Positions 44,261-53,135 of a stretch of DNA of 64,000 nt are shown here, in pieces. Each line of letters starts with the position of its first letter. The first letter of the stretch is position 1. The DNA comes from Clostridiales bacterium (GTDB taxonomy: Bacteria > Bacillota > Clostridia > Christensenellales > Aristaeellaceae), in NCBI GenBank assembly GCA_004557125.1, contig SFET01000008.1, positions 1 to 64,000 on the forward strand. The letters are read 5' to 3'. The notes beneath the pieces were generated by a model. It ran no database searches, was not told where the DNA came from, and was given only the letters and a program-made list of their open reading frames with translations. The translations under genes and the position numbers were made by a program.

Positions 44261-44262
44261 GT

Positions 44263-46383
44263 TTACAGCTGCCAACCGGAGACCGCGCACTGGCCGTAAT
44301 CGTTGTTGCCGAAGGCGTACACGCGGCCGTCCTCGGTCAGCACCACGTGGTGGGTGCCGCCGCTCTCCACCTCCACCGCCTTGCCGGGCACGCTGATGTC
44401 CACGCCATCGCCCGCGCGGTAGAAGAAGCTGCGCACCTGACCGTCCACGTCCACGCCCAGGATGCCGGATTCGCAGGCCGTAACCGTCACCATGCCCTCC
44501 CAGGCCGGCGCGCCCTCGTAGCTCGAGACCACGGTGCCGTCGTAGAGCACGCCCACGGACACCTGGCCGCAGATCGACAGATCGTAGAGCACCACGCCCA
44601 GATCCATCTGCGCGCCCTTGTGGCTGGAGAGCATCGCGCCCTTGTCGTACAGGCAGCCCAGGGAATAGGAGCCGCCGGCGACGAAGGTCACATCGTGCCA
44701 GCCGGACACCAGGGAGCTGTGCATGCCGCAGGCCACCACGCTGCCGTCGCTCTTGAGGCCGATGGTATCGTAGGACGCGGCTGCGATGGCCACGATGTCC
44801 GTCCAGGTCGTGACGTCGCACTGGTTCTGGGAGTTGTCGCCCGTGGCCACCACGGTGCCGTCCGAGCGCAGGCCCACGCTGTGATACGCGCCCGCAGCCA
44901 CCTGCCGGATCCCGCTCCAGCCGGATACGTTGCACTGGCCGTAGCTGTTGTCGCCCGTGGCCAGCGCCGTGCCCGAGCCGGTCACCGCCAGGGTGTGCCG
45001 CTTGCCCGCGGCAATTCTTCCCTCGGGCAGATCGCTGCGCGCCGCACTGAGCTCCTCCATGGTCTGCTCCAGTTCATTGAGGCTGGCCTCGCTGAAGATA
45101 TCCGCGGAGAGGATGGTCCGCGCCTCCTCGTCGCTTCCGGCCACCCGGTATGCCGCCTTCGTCACGCGCTCCACCGCGTCCGGCACGTCCAGCAGCAGGC
45201 TGTGGGCCGAGGATTCGTTGCCCGCCTGCCAGGCCTGCACCGCCAGGGCGCAGCGGCAGTCGGCGTAGCGCAGCGTGCTGTCCTCATAGCTGTCCAGCTG
45301 ATAGAACAGCTGGGCCGCCTGGGTGTAGTCGCCCTCCTCGTACAGTGCGGCCGCATGGGCATAGTTGTTGCGCTGCTGCAGCTCGCTGCGGGTCGCGCCC
45401 TCCGCCATCTCCGCGAGCATGGCGTCCGCTTCGGTGTATTTGCCGGACTTGATAAAGCCCTTCACCACCGCCGCGCGGGTATCCTCCAGCTTCTGCGCAT
45501 CGTAGCCGTCCGCCTCCAGGGCGTTGACCAGCTTGACGGCCTTCTCCACGTTGCCGGCGGAGGCGCTGGAGCGGGCCCGGGCGCTGTCGATTCCCGGCTT
45601 GCAGAGCATCAATACGCACAGCGCCGCAATCACAATCACGCCGCCCACAATGGCATTGACGATGACCGCCGAGGTCTCGCTCTTGCGGAACACATCCAGC
45701 TTGTGGTTCAGCGCGGACAGCAGCTTGCCGACGCCCGCAAACAGGGCAAAGAACACCAGGCCGATGCCCTTGAGGATCCTGAGGAAGATGTTGTCCCCGC
45801 GCTTGCGGGGTGCGCGACGCTGCGGGGCCGCCCCGCGCGCCGGTCGGGCGCTGCTGCGGCGCTGCGCGCCCTCGCCGTAGGGATCATAGTCCCGACGGGG
45901 CTGCGCGCTCCGGGGCGCACTGTTCCCGCTCGAGTAGCCGCGATTCCCGCTGGCGCCGTAGCTTCCCCGGGGCGCACTGTTCCCGCCCGCGTAGCCGCGA
46001 TTTCCGCTGGCGCCGTAGCTTCCCCGGGGCGCACTGTTCCCGCCCGCGTAGCTGCGGTTCCCGCTGGTGCCGTAGCTCCCCCGGGGCGCGCTGTTCCCGC
46101 CCGCGTAGCCGCGATTTCCGCTGGTGCCGTAGCTCCCCCGGGGCGCGCTGTTCCCGCCCGCGTAGCTGCGGTTCCCGCTGGCGCCGTAGCTCCCTCGGGG
46201 CGCGCTGCTCCCGTTCGCGTAGCTGCGGTTCCCACTGGCGCCGTAGCTCCCCCGGGGCGCGCTGCTCCCGTTCGCGTAGCTGCGATTGCCACCGGCGGCG
46301 CCGCTGCGGGACGTCTCGCCCGGGCGCGCGCCGCTGCGGTATGCGGAATTGTTTCTCGGATCCCGACGATTCTGATCGTTCAT
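44263..46383 (-). CDS. Membrane protein with Gly/Asn/Arg/Ser tandem repeats and an RCC1-like C-terminus
   Basis: The 706-residue protein has four parts. Residues 32-161 are about six and a half copies of a 19-residue unit (GNRSYAGGNSAPRGSYGAS and variants). Two hydrophobic segments follow (about 203-222 and 237-261). Residues 265-460 are helical with a tetratricopeptide-like look (AHAAALYEEGDYTQAAQLFYQL). Residues about 462-706 are RCC1-type repeats, with HTLAVTGSGTALATGDNSYGQCNV and HVVLTEDGRVYAFGNNDYGQC. The long basic tail is inside the cell and the beta-propeller outside, by inference. I chose ATG 46383, eight bases after AGGGGG; GTG 46401 would overlap the upstream stop. It is last in an operon with an O-acetylation pair. 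Confidence 0.85.
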   Translation of the reverse strand: MNDQNRRDPRNNSAYRSGARPGETSRSGAAGGNRSYANGSSAPRGSYGASGNRSYANGSSAPRGSYGASGNRSYAGGNSAPRGSYGTSGNRGYAGGNSAPRGSYGTSGNRSYAGGNSAPRGSYGASGNRGYAGGNSAPRGSYGASGNRGYSSGNSAPRSAQPRRDYDPYGEGAQRRSSARPARGAAPQRRAPRKRGDNIFLRILKGIGLVFFALFAGVGKLLSALNHKLDVFRKSETSAVIVNAIVGGVIVIAALCVLMLCKPGIDSARARSSASAGNVEKAVKLVNALEADGYDAQKLEDTRAAVVKGFIKSGKYTEADAMLAEMAEGATRSELQQRNNYAHAAALYEEGDYTQAAQLFYQLDSYEDSTLRYADCRCALAVQAWQAGNESSAHSLLLDVPDAVERVTKAAYRVAGSDEEARTILSADIFSEASLNELEQTMEELSAARSDLPEGRIAAGKRHTLAVTGSGTALATGDNSYGQCNVSGWSGIRQVAAGAYHSVGLRSDGTVVATGDNSQNQCDVTTWTDIVAIAAASYDTIGLKSDGSVVACGMHSSLVSGWHDVTFVAGGSYSLGCLYDKGAMLSSHKGAQMDLGVVLYDLSICGQVSVGVLYDGTVVSSYEGAPAWEGMVTVTACESGILGVDVDGQVRSFFYRAGDGVDISVPGKAVEVESGGTHHVVLTEDGRVYAFGNNDYGQCAVSGWQL
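45901..46290 (-). repeat. 57-bp in-frame tandem repeat, about 6.8 copies
   Basis: Six full units of 57 bp (46290 down to 45949) and a partial seventh (45948-45901) encode the 19-residue motif. Units differ at a few sites: SYA/GYA, NGSS/GGNS, GAS/GTS. The repeat keeps several other frames open, giving spurious long reading frames on both strands. Confidence 0.92.
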
Positions 46384-46397
46384 ATGGCGCTGCCCCC

Positions 46398-47786
46398 TCA
46401 CTGCAAGTATTCGCGCAGATAGACGATGGAGTTGTCCTTGCGCAGGCCGTTGGCGGTGGAGGTGACGATGTACACATCGTCGATCCCGTACTTCTGGATC
46501 ATCTGGCCGATGGAGCCGCCCACCGCGCTCTTGCTGTAACTGCCATTGCGGAAGTCGGCCATGTGCACCTCCTCATAGTAGGGCAGCAGGTAGGGCGTGA
46601 AGGCGTTGCCGAAGGAGTCGCACAGCACCAGCGCCCGTCTCCCGGTGTTTGCGCCGGTAATGATCTTGCGCCAGGGCAGGCGGGTGTTGTTCATGAAGCT
46701 GCGGTAGGTCGTCGAGTTGTAGTTCATCAGGCTGATCTCGGTGAACTGATCCGTATCGCTCATCACCAGGCTGTTGGTCGGCAGCAGCGGATAGAGCACG
46801 TTGAAGGTGTCGTGGTAGTTGCCGTTTGCCGTGTCCTCGGAGATGATGGCCTTGTAGTCGTACTCCTCGTAGGGAATGACCGGCATGCCCAGCTTCTTCA
46901 TCATCTCCGCGCACACGATGTACGCGCCCTCGGCCGTCCAGTGATGATCGGTGTGGTAGAACATGGGGGTATCGCCCGTGATGTAGGGCTCGAGGATGTC
47001 GTAGGTGCTGAACACGTAGATGCGCTCGGTTCCCTGCAGGCAGTCCTCCAGCATCATCTCCACGCTGCTGCCCCAGCCGCAGAACTCGTCCTGCTGGTAC
47101 ACCCAGCGGTTGGCCATGGAGGCCAGCGGCACCTGCGTAAAGCAGATCACGCCGTCTGCGGGCAGATAGCCCTGCATGATGCGCAGGGTGTCGGCGTAGG
47201 TGGAAATCTTGTCCCTGTCGTAGGTGTAATTGCGCAAAAGCGTGCCGTCCGTCTTTTCGTAGTACAGATAGCTGTGCTCGTCGGTGATGGGAATCTCGCC
47301 GTTGTAGGCGATGATCTCGCCCTCCTCACCGGCGTCGTCCGCTTCCTCCGTGGAGGCATCGCCCGCCGGCGCAGCGCTCACCTGCATCACACCGGGCACC
47401 GCAGCTGCCGCGTCGGCCGCAGCGTCCTCCTCGCCTGCGCCCTCCACCTTCAGGTTGGCGGTCTCCAGCTCGCTCTCCATCTCCGCCGTCTTCTGCGCCA
47501 TCACATCGTCTGCGGAGAGCACGGAGAAGCCGTCCAGCAGGCCGTTGGTGAAGGACACCACGTCGTCGCGGGCGAAGAAGTTGTCCGACAGGAAGGCGTC
47601 GAACTGCGTGGTGAATTCATCGTTGAACAGGGTCGTCGCCGTGAGCTTGGGGAAGCCCTGGAGCATGCGGTTTTCCGCCTCGGAGATGTGGCCCTCCTTG
47701 TCGGAGGTGCACATCAGAAAGACTCCGCCGATGGCGCAGGCCAGCACCCACCAGACCGCCACCGTAAATGAAAGTTTGTGTTTCAT
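46398..47786 (-). CDS. DHHW-family (AlgJ/AlgX-like) polymer O-acetylation protein
   Basis: The 462-residue protein has an N-terminal membrane anchor (8-26) and an extracellular SGNH-like domain. The defining motif is FYHTDHHWTAEGAY (DHHW at 280-283), with the presumed nucleophile serine in LCDSFGNA about 120 residues later. An acidic low-complexity insert lies at about 105-157. Directly downstream of an MBOAT acyltransferase, it would pass acetyl groups onto an exported polysaccharide or teichoic acid. Confidence 0.88.
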   Translation of the reverse strand: MKHKLSFTVAVWWVLACAIGGVFLMCTSDKEGHISEAENRMLQGFPKLTATTLFNDEFTTQFDAFLSDNFFARDDVVSFTNGLLDGFSVLSADDVMAQKTAEMESELETANLKVEGAGEEDAAADAAAAVPGVMQVSAAPAGDASTEEADDAGEEGEIIAYNGEIPITDEHSYLYYEKTDGTLLRNYTYDRDKISTYADTLRIMQGYLPADGVICFTQVPLASMANRWVYQQDEFCGWGSSVEMMLEDCLQGTERIYVFSTYDILEPYITGDTPMFYHTDHHWTAEGAYIVCAEMMKKLGMPVIPYEEYDYKAIISEDTANGNYHDTFNVLYPLLPTNSLVMSDTDQFTEISLMNYNSTTYRSFMNNTRLPWRKIITGANTGRRALVLCDSFGNAFTPYLLPYYEEVHMADFRNGSYSKSAVGGSIGQMIQKYGIDDVYIVTSTANGLRKDNSIVYLREYLQ

Positions 47787-47801
47787 AGCGCCTCCGAAGA
47801 A

Positions 47802-49217
47802 TCAGAACTGGAAGTAGATGAAGGGATTGTAGGTCTGGCCCACCAGGAACAGCACGCTGAGCACCAGGCAGACGCTGAGCCACGCCACCTTGGCGCGCTC
47901 CATGCCGCGCTCGCGCAGGCCGAAGCGCTGCATCGCGCCCTGCACCCACTGGGCCACCGGCAGGCTTGCGATGAAAGCGATCAGCGGGAAGATGGAGTAG
48001 GTCTTGATGATCGTGAGCGACGCGGCGTCGATCAGGCCGCAGCTGCCGATGCCGAACATCGCGCCGATGTGCTCAAAGGCCTGGCCGAGGCTGCCGTAGT
48101 AGAAGATCACCCAGCTGATGATGACCAGCGCCATGGTGAGGATCCAGTTGACCGCCCTGGGCAGCACGGCGATCACCTTCTTGCCGCCCAGCAGGTCGAT
48201 GGTCAGCAGCGCGCCGTAGTAGAAGCCCCAGACCAGGAAGGTCCAATTCGCGCCGTGCCAGAATCCGGTGAGCGTCCACACCACCAGGGTGTTGAACACC
48301 GTGCGCCCCAAACCCCTGCGGTTGCCGCCCAGCGGGATGTAGACGTAATCCCGGAAGAAGCTGCCCAGGGAGATGTGCCAGCGCCGCCAGAATTCGCGCA
48401 CCGAGGTGCTGGCGTAGGGATAGTTGAAGTTCTCCTTGTAGGTGAAGCCCAGAATGCGCCCCAGGCCGATGGCCATGTCCGAATAGCCGGAGAAGTCAAA
48501 GTAGATCTGCAGGGTGTACAGGAAGGCCGCGTACCATGCGCCCAGCACCGAGAGCTGCGCGCCGCCGCCCGCCAGGGGCATGGACGCGAGCGCCGAGCCG
48601 CAGATGTTGGCAAAGACGACCTTCTTGCCCAGGCCGATCACGAAGCGCTGCATGCCCGAGGAGAAGCCCTCCGGCGTGCTCTGGCGCTGTCCGATCTGGC
48701 CGGCGATGTCGCCGTACTGCACGATGGGGCCGGCGATCAGCTGCGGGAAGCAGCTGACGTAGAGCAGCAGCCGGGTGAAGTACTTCTGCGGGCGCTCCTT
48801 CTTGCGGTACACGTCCACCGTGTAGGTGATCACCTGGAAGGTGTAGAAGGAGATGCCGATGGGCAGCTCCAGCACGGGCACCTTCAGCGACGGGCTGACG
48901 ATTCCCAGCACGGAATTGATGACGAAGGAGGCGTACTTGAAGATGAACAGCAGGATGCCCGACACGCCCACGCCCAGAATCATCCACTTCCTGCGCGCGC
49001 GCTTGCCCTTGACCCGGACCATACGGCGGGCGCAGTAGTAGTTCACCGCCGTGGATGCGACCATGGCCACGATCCAGATCGGCTCGCCCCAGGCATAGAA
49101 GAACAGAGACGCCACCAGCAGCACACCGTTGCGCCAGCGAATGTCCCTGCGGACGAAGTAAAGGATCAGTACAATCGGCAGAAAATAGAGCAGAAATGTC
49201 AGGCTCGAAAAGACCAT
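47802..49217 (-). CDS. MBOAT-family O-acyltransferase (AlgI/DltB/PatA-like)
   Basis: The 471-residue membrane protein has ten or more hydrophobic segments. Core motifs are FPQLIAGPIVQYGD, YFDFSGYSDMAIGLGR, FWRRWHISLGSFFRDYVYIPLGGNR, and the catalytic histidine H321 in TGFWHGANWTF. MBOAT proteins bring acyl groups across the membrane for a partner such as the DHHW protein. It is first in a three-gene operon; the start follows AGAGG. Confidence 0.94.
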   Translation of the reverse strand: MVFSSLTFLLYFLPIVLILYFVRRDIRWRNGVLLVASLFFYAWGEPIWIVAMVASTAVNYYCARRMVRVKGKRARRKWMILGVGVSGILLFIFKYASFVINSVLGIVSPSLKVPVLELPIGISFYTFQVITYTVDVYRKKERPQKYFTRLLLYVSCFPQLIAGPIVQYGDIAGQIGQRQSTPEGFSSGMQRFVIGLGKKVVFANICGSALASMPLAGGGAQLSVLGAWYAAFLYTLQIYFDFSGYSDMAIGLGRILGFTYKENFNYPYASTSVREFWRRWHISLGSFFRDYVYIPLGGNRRGLGRTVFNTLVVWTLTGFWHGANWTFLVWGFYYGALLTIDLLGGKKVIAVLPRAVNWILTMALVIISWVIFYYGSLGQAFEHIGAMFGIGSCGLIDAASLTIIKTYSIFPLIAFIASLPVAQWVQGAMQRFGLRERGMERAKVAWLSVCLVLSVLFLVGQTYNPFIYFQF

Positions 49218-49275
49218 GGCTCAACCTCTTTTGCTAATTCTTATGTGTACGCATTCCACATCATATACGCAGGAA

Positions 49276-49304
49276 ATTATATCATATTTATGTTACCTTG
49301 TTAA
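49276..49304 (-). promoter_or_regulatory. Sigma-A promoter for the O-acetylation operon
   Basis: On the minus strand: TTAACA (49299-49304), 17-bp spacer, TATAAT (49276-49281), in a markedly AT-rich 100-base stretch. Confidence 0.78.
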
Positions 49305-49387
49305 GGGCAGAATGATTGTTTTCCAAATTCTTCTTTTTTCCTTCTTTTTCTATCCCCCTTTGGAGATCCGCGCCGCCGCGCCGGGGC

Positions 49388-49416
49388 TTGCGAAATTCAT
49401 CAAGAACGGATATAAT
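49388..49416 (+). promoter_or_regulatory. Sigma-A promoter for the M50-scpA operon
   Basis: TTGCGA (49388-49393), 17-bp spacer, TATAAT (49411-49416). Confidence 0.8.
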
Positions 49417-49476
49417 AGAAAGGGTATGTATTTGCATCGGGCGCAACAGCCCGAAATTCAGCATAGGAGCAATGCC

Positions 49477-50331
49477 TTGTTCAGCTATATCACGTCCTTC
49501 ATTCAAAATCCCAGGGAGATGCTGATCTTCCTGCTGCTCTCCATGCCGGGGCGCATCATGGCCCTCTCGGCCCACGAATTCGCCCACGCGTGGGTGGCCA
49601 ACCGCTGCGGCGATCCCACCGCCCGCATGCTGGGCCGGCTGACCCTGAACCCCGCCAAACATCTGGATCCCATCGGCACGATCATGATGATGCTCATGGG
49701 CTTCGGCTGGGCCAAGCCGGTGCCGGTGAACCCCCGCAACTACCGCAACTACCGCCGGGACGATCTGAAGGTGTCCATCGCCGGCGTCACCATGAACCTG
49801 TGCCTGTTCATCGTCAGCTTCCTTGTAATGTGCGGCATTCTGGGCGCGACGATCCACAGCCTGCCCCACTTCGACAGCATCACGGCGGGAACGGGCGATC
49901 TGTTTGTTTCCAACTATATGGGCCAGCGCGTGCTGGTGTCCGGCGGTGACTACTACGGCATCTATCGCATCAAGGAGCTGTTCACGCTGGCGCCCTACGT
50001 GATGGACCTGCTGATCACGCCGACCTTCGGCCGGCTGGCGGGCTACGCCTACGAGATGCTCTCCTATTTTGTGCTGGTGAACATCGCGCTGGCGATCTTC
50101 AACCTGCTGCCGGTGCCGCCGCTGGACGGCTATCACGTGCTCAACGACCTGGTGATCAAAAAGTCGCTGTTCGCATCGCCCAACGTCACGCGCATCGCCT
50201 ACGGCGCGCTGCTGGTGCTGGTGTTCTTCACGCCCGTGGTCAGCAACATCATCGGCTTTGTGGAGGACGCCCTGATGAACGGCCTGGGCGGAGCGATGTA
50301 CGCCCTGCTGGGCGCCGTGGGAATCCTGTAA
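49477..50331 (+). CDS. Site-2 protease family (M50) membrane metalloprotease
   Basis: Starting at TTG 49477, six bases after AGGAGC and downstream of the promoter, the protein has 284 residues and about six hydrophobic segments. The zinc site is HEFAH (MALSAHEFAHAWVA), and the second motif NLLPVPPLDGYHVL supplies the third ligand Asp. This is the short, PDZ-less class of M50 proteases common in Bacillota. The longer open frame back to 49216 crosses the promoter and is unlikely to be translated. scpA follows after 13 bases. Confidence 0.88.
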   Translation: MFSYITSFIQNPREMLIFLLLSMPGRIMALSAHEFAHAWVANRCGDPTARMLGRLTLNPAKHLDPIGTIMMMLMGFGWAKPVPVNPRNYRNYRRDDLKVSIAGVTMNLCLFIVSFLVMCGILGATIHSLPHFDSITAGTGDLFVSNYMGQRVLVSGGDYYGIYRIKELFTLAPYVMDLLITPTFGRLAGYAYEMLSYFVLVNIALAIFNLLPVPPLDGYHVLNDLVIKKSLFASPNVTRIAYGALLVLVFFTPVVSNIIGFVEDALMNGLGGAMYALLGAVGIL

Positions 50332-50344
50332 GCGGGGGAGCAAC

Positions 50345-51061
50345 ATGCCATACATCGTATCGCTCAAGCAGTTCGACGGCCCGCTGGATCTGCTGCTGAC
50401 GCTGATCTCCAGCGCCAAGCTGGACATCCAGGACATCTTTGTCAGCGAAATCACCGAGCAGTATCTGGAATCGATGAAGCTGGTGGACGAGCTGGACATG
50501 GACTCCGCCAGCGAATTTCTGCAGATGGCAGCGACGCTATTGGAGATCAAGTCCCGCGCCATGCTGCCCAAGCCGCCCAAGCCCGAGGAGGAGGGCGCGC
50601 TGTCCCCGGAGGAGGAGCTGATCCGTCAGCTGACCGAATACAAGCAGTTCAAGGAGATCTCCGCCCGGATGCACCAGCTGGAGGAGGAGGCGCGCGCGCT
50701 TCTGACCAAGCTGCCGGAGGAATATCCGCTGCCGCCGCCGAACATCGAAATCACGGGACTTACACTGGAGAAGCTGGCCAAGGCCTTCCGCAAAGTTCTG
50801 GCGCGCGCCGAGGCCGCCGAGCGCAGCGAAAACATGGCCAGCCGTGAGATCCGCCGGGACAGCTTCACCGTGGCCGGCTGCATGGTCCGCATCTCCCGCA
50901 GGCTGAAGAGTGGCAGCTGCCGCTTCGAGGAGCTCTTTGCCCAGGATTACAGCCGCGAGGAGGTCATCACCATGTTCCTGGCTGTGCTGGAGCTGGCGCG
51001 CCTGAGCCGGCTGAAGGTGGAGCAGAGCGGTGCCTACGATGAGATCTACCTGAGCGCCTGA
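50345..51061 (+). CDS. scpA: Segregation and condensation protein A
   Basis: The 238-residue kleisin has the N-terminal LKQFDGPLDLLLTLI motif, the LAATLLEIKSR-like segment QMAATLLEIKSRAMLP, an acidic linker and a C-terminal winged-helix part (EEVITMFLAVLELARLSRLKVEQ). It links SMC and ScpB in chromosome compaction. scpB usually follows scpA, but here the next gene is a VanW protein. Confidence 0.95.
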   Translation: MPYIVSLKQFDGPLDLLLTLISSAKLDIQDIFVSEITEQYLESMKLVDELDMDSASEFLQMAATLLEIKSRAMLPKPPKPEEEGALSPEEELIRQLTEYKQFKEISARMHQLEEEARALLTKLPEEYPLPPPNIEITGLTLEKLAKAFRKVLARAEAAERSENMASREIRRDSFTVAGCMVRISRRLKSGSCRFEELFAQDYSREEVITMFLAVLELARLSRLKVEQSGAYDEIYLSA

Positions 51062-51144
51062 GGCCCCACCGGCGCACCCCGGAACCAAATCCGCGCTTCC
51101 GGCGTCAAAGATGTACAGAGACCAATTGGATGGGAGTGACGAAC

Positions 51145-52191
51145 ATGAAGCGTTGTATTGCGGCAATCCTCGCATTGTTGCTGTGCCTGTGCCCCGCCGG
51201 TCTCGCATCTGCGGAGCGCGAAGAGATGAGCGCCAGCGCGCGCACGACGCTGGAGGGCTCGTCCTATGCAAAGCTGAACAACATTGAACTCGCGGCCAGC
51301 AGCCTGAACGGCATCACCGTGCCCCAGGGCGCGACCTTCTCCTTCAACGACATCGTCGGCCCCCGCACCGCAGCCTACGGCTATCAGCGCGCGGCCAATG
51401 GACGGGGTGCCCGCGTCACCGGCGGCGGCGTGGCCCAGTGCGCCACCACGCTGTATCTGGCGCTTCAGCAGCTGGACGCGGACGTGGAATACCTGAGCCG
51501 CAAGACCTACGGCAGCAAGTTCACCGACAACTACGTCTCCAGCGGCAGCGACGCCATCATGGTGGACTACTCCTCCGGATCGGACTTCTCTTTCATCAAT
51601 TACGACGACGACATGCGCATCGAAATGTGGACCACGGAGAATTATCTCTACTGCGCCATCACGCTGGAGCCCGTCGTAAACAAGGACGAGGACGCTGACG
51701 ACTTCCTGGAGTGGCTTCCCTCCGCACCGCTGCAGTCCCGCCTGGAGATCGTCGCCAGCGCATCCATTCGCCTGTCGGACGATGAAAACCTGCGCAACAA
51801 CGTATCCCTGGCCGCCGACAGCATCAACGATACCGTGCTCTCCCCCGGCGATCTGTTCTCCTTCAACGACACCGTGGGGCCACGCAGCGAGCGCTATGGC
51901 TACAAATCGGCGGTGAACGGTCGGGGCGCAAAGGTCACCGGCGGCGGCGTGGCCCAGGTGGCCAGTGCGCTGTGGCTGGCCGTGAAGCATCTGGACTGCG
52001 TGGCGGTGGTGGAAAAGTCCACCTACGGCAGCCGCTACAACCAGGATTACGTGGCCAGCTCCAACGACGCCATCCTCACCGACTACGCAAACGGCACAGA
52101 TTTCTCCTTCCGCAACACCGGTTCCCAGCCGCTGACCATCTCCACCCGCGTCTCCGGAGATACGCTCCACTGCACCATCTACCGCGGCTGA
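51145..52191 (+). CDS. Secreted protein with two tandem VanW-like domains
   Basis: The 348-residue protein has a signal peptide ending about ASA-E at residue 24, then two homologous domains (about 35-185 and 205-345). Each has ATFSFND-VGPR / LFSFNDTVGPR, YGY, NGRGA-VTGGGVAQ, and a SD-I--DY--G-DFSF segment. The first has a cysteine in VAQCATTLY; the second has valine in VAQVASALW. VanW is linked to glycopeptide-resistance loci and wall metabolism, but its activity is not defined. I chose ATG 51145, eight bases after GGGAG. Confidence 0.88.
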   Translation: MKRCIAAILALLLCLCPAGLASAEREEMSASARTTLEGSSYAKLNNIELAASSLNGITVPQGATFSFNDIVGPRTAAYGYQRAANGRGARVTGGGVAQCATTLYLALQQLDADVEYLSRKTYGSKFTDNYVSSGSDAIMVDYSSGSDFSFINYDDDMRIEMWTTENYLYCAITLEPVVNKDEDADDFLEWLPSAPLQSRLEIVASASIRLSDDENLRNNVSLAADSINDTVLSPGDLFSFNDTVGPRSERYGYKSAVNGRGAKVTGGGVAQVASALWLAVKHLDCVAVVEKSTYGSRYNQDYVASSNDAILTDYANGTDFSFRNTGSQPLTISTRVSGDTLHCTIYRG

Positions 52192-52212
52192 TGCCGGCGC
52201 AGGGATGAAAAT

Positions 52213-52258
52213 AGGCCTCCTGCAAGCGAAACTCCTTCGCTCGACAGGGGGCCTTTTC
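52213..52258 (+). terminator. Terminator of the VanW gene
   Basis: An outer stem (AGGCCTCCTG at 52213 with CAGGGGGCCT at 52245) encloses an inner AGCGAA/TTCGCT stem, followed by TTTCG. The remaining bases up to 52385 show no feature. Confidence 0.75.
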
Positions 52259-52385
52259 GTTCTCTCCTTCATCCCGCACAGCGGAAGGCGGCCGCGCCGC
52301 GTCCGCACATGCGCACGCCGCAGCCGTGCATCCAATCCGCCGTATGCGCTCCGCACATCGCCTTCCCGCAATGCGCGCGCTTCGG

Positions 52386-53135
52386 TCAGATGTTTGCCAG
52401 CTCATTTTCAATGAGCTGCTTCGTCCGGCGCATCTCCACGACGACCTCGGCAATCCGGTCCGGCGTGAAGCGCGTCGCCAGCGAGGACACGCTGAAGGCG
52501 TAGCGCACGCTCGTCGGATCGATGCCCAGCGGCATTCCGATGCAGATGATGCCGTCCTCGTTCTCCTCGTGATCCAGCGCGTAACCGTTTTTGCGCACCT
52601 CGTCCATCTGCCTGAGCAGCTCCTCCGGCGATGTGATCGTCTTTTCCGTGAGGCGGCGCACATTGCTGCTGTTGAATACGGAGAGCACCTCGCTCGCGGG
52701 CAGGGTGGACAGGATGGCCTTTCCGCCCGCCGTGCAGTACATGGGGAACCGGGTTCCGATGTGCGACGCCATCTGGATTGCGCCGATGACCTGAACCGAT
52801 TTGAAGACGTATACCACTTCATTTCCGTCCCGGAGCATGAGATGAACTGTCTCATGCACCTTTTCGCTCAGCTGCGTCAGATACCCCTGCGCGATGGATA
52901 CGAGGCTGTTTTGTTTAATCGCACCGCCGGCGATGTTGAACAGCTTCAAGGTCAGCGAATACCGTCCGTTGCTGTCGTTCTTGACGTAGCCGAGTTGACA
53001 AAGCGTATCCAGAAAACGATGGGTCGTCGCCGGGGCAAGTTCACTTTTTGCAGAGATCGTACTCAGCGGCTGAGGCAGCGGATCATCAGACAGAATTTCA
53101 ATGATGGAAAACGCACGCTCAACAGATTGAATCAT
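52386..53135 (-). CDS. IclR-family transcriptional regulator
   Basis: The 249-residue protein has an N-terminal winged helix (2-65: QSVERAFSIIEIL, APATTHRFLDTLCQLGYV) and a C-terminal IclR effector domain (80-245: LRDGNEVVYVFK, CTAGGKAILSTLP, GIICIGMPL). The ATG at 53135 follows GGAGG. It is divergent from a sugar-acid operon containing eda and kdgK, so a KdgR-like repressor responding to a keto-deoxy sugar acid is the natural inference. Confidence 0.93.
   Translation of the reverse strand: MIQSVERAFSIIEILSDDPLPQPLSTISAKSELAPATTHRFLDTLCQLGYVKNDSNGRYSLTLKLFNIAGGAIKQNSLVSIAQGYLTQLSEKVHETVHLMLRDGNEVVYVFKSVQVIGAIQMASHIGTRFPMYCTAGGKAILSTLPASEVLSVFNSSNVRRLTEKTITSPEELLRQMDEVRKNGYALDHEENEDGIICIGMPLGIDPTSVRYAFSVSSLATRFTPDRIAEVVVEMRRTKQLIENELANI

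Noticed and set aside
45901..46290. Repeats considered as a CRISPR array
   Set aside because: The units are directly adjacent, in frame and all coding, with no unique spacers and no cas genes nearby.
44233..46422. Long plus-strand open frame of about 730 codons antisense to the RCC1 gene
   Set aside because: It is a by-product of GC-rich codon usage and the 57-bp repeat; it has low-complexity composition, no family motif and runs across two real genes' ends.
45810..47771. Long plus-strand open frame antisense to the repeat and DHHW gene
   Set aside because: Same cause as above; the minus-strand frames carry DHHW and signal sequences, the plus strand carries only Arg/Ser-rich and His/Val-rich shadow sequence.
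49216..49476. N-terminal extension of the M50 protease
   Set aside because: The extension crosses a complete sigma-A promoter (49388-49416) and an AT-rich divergent control region.
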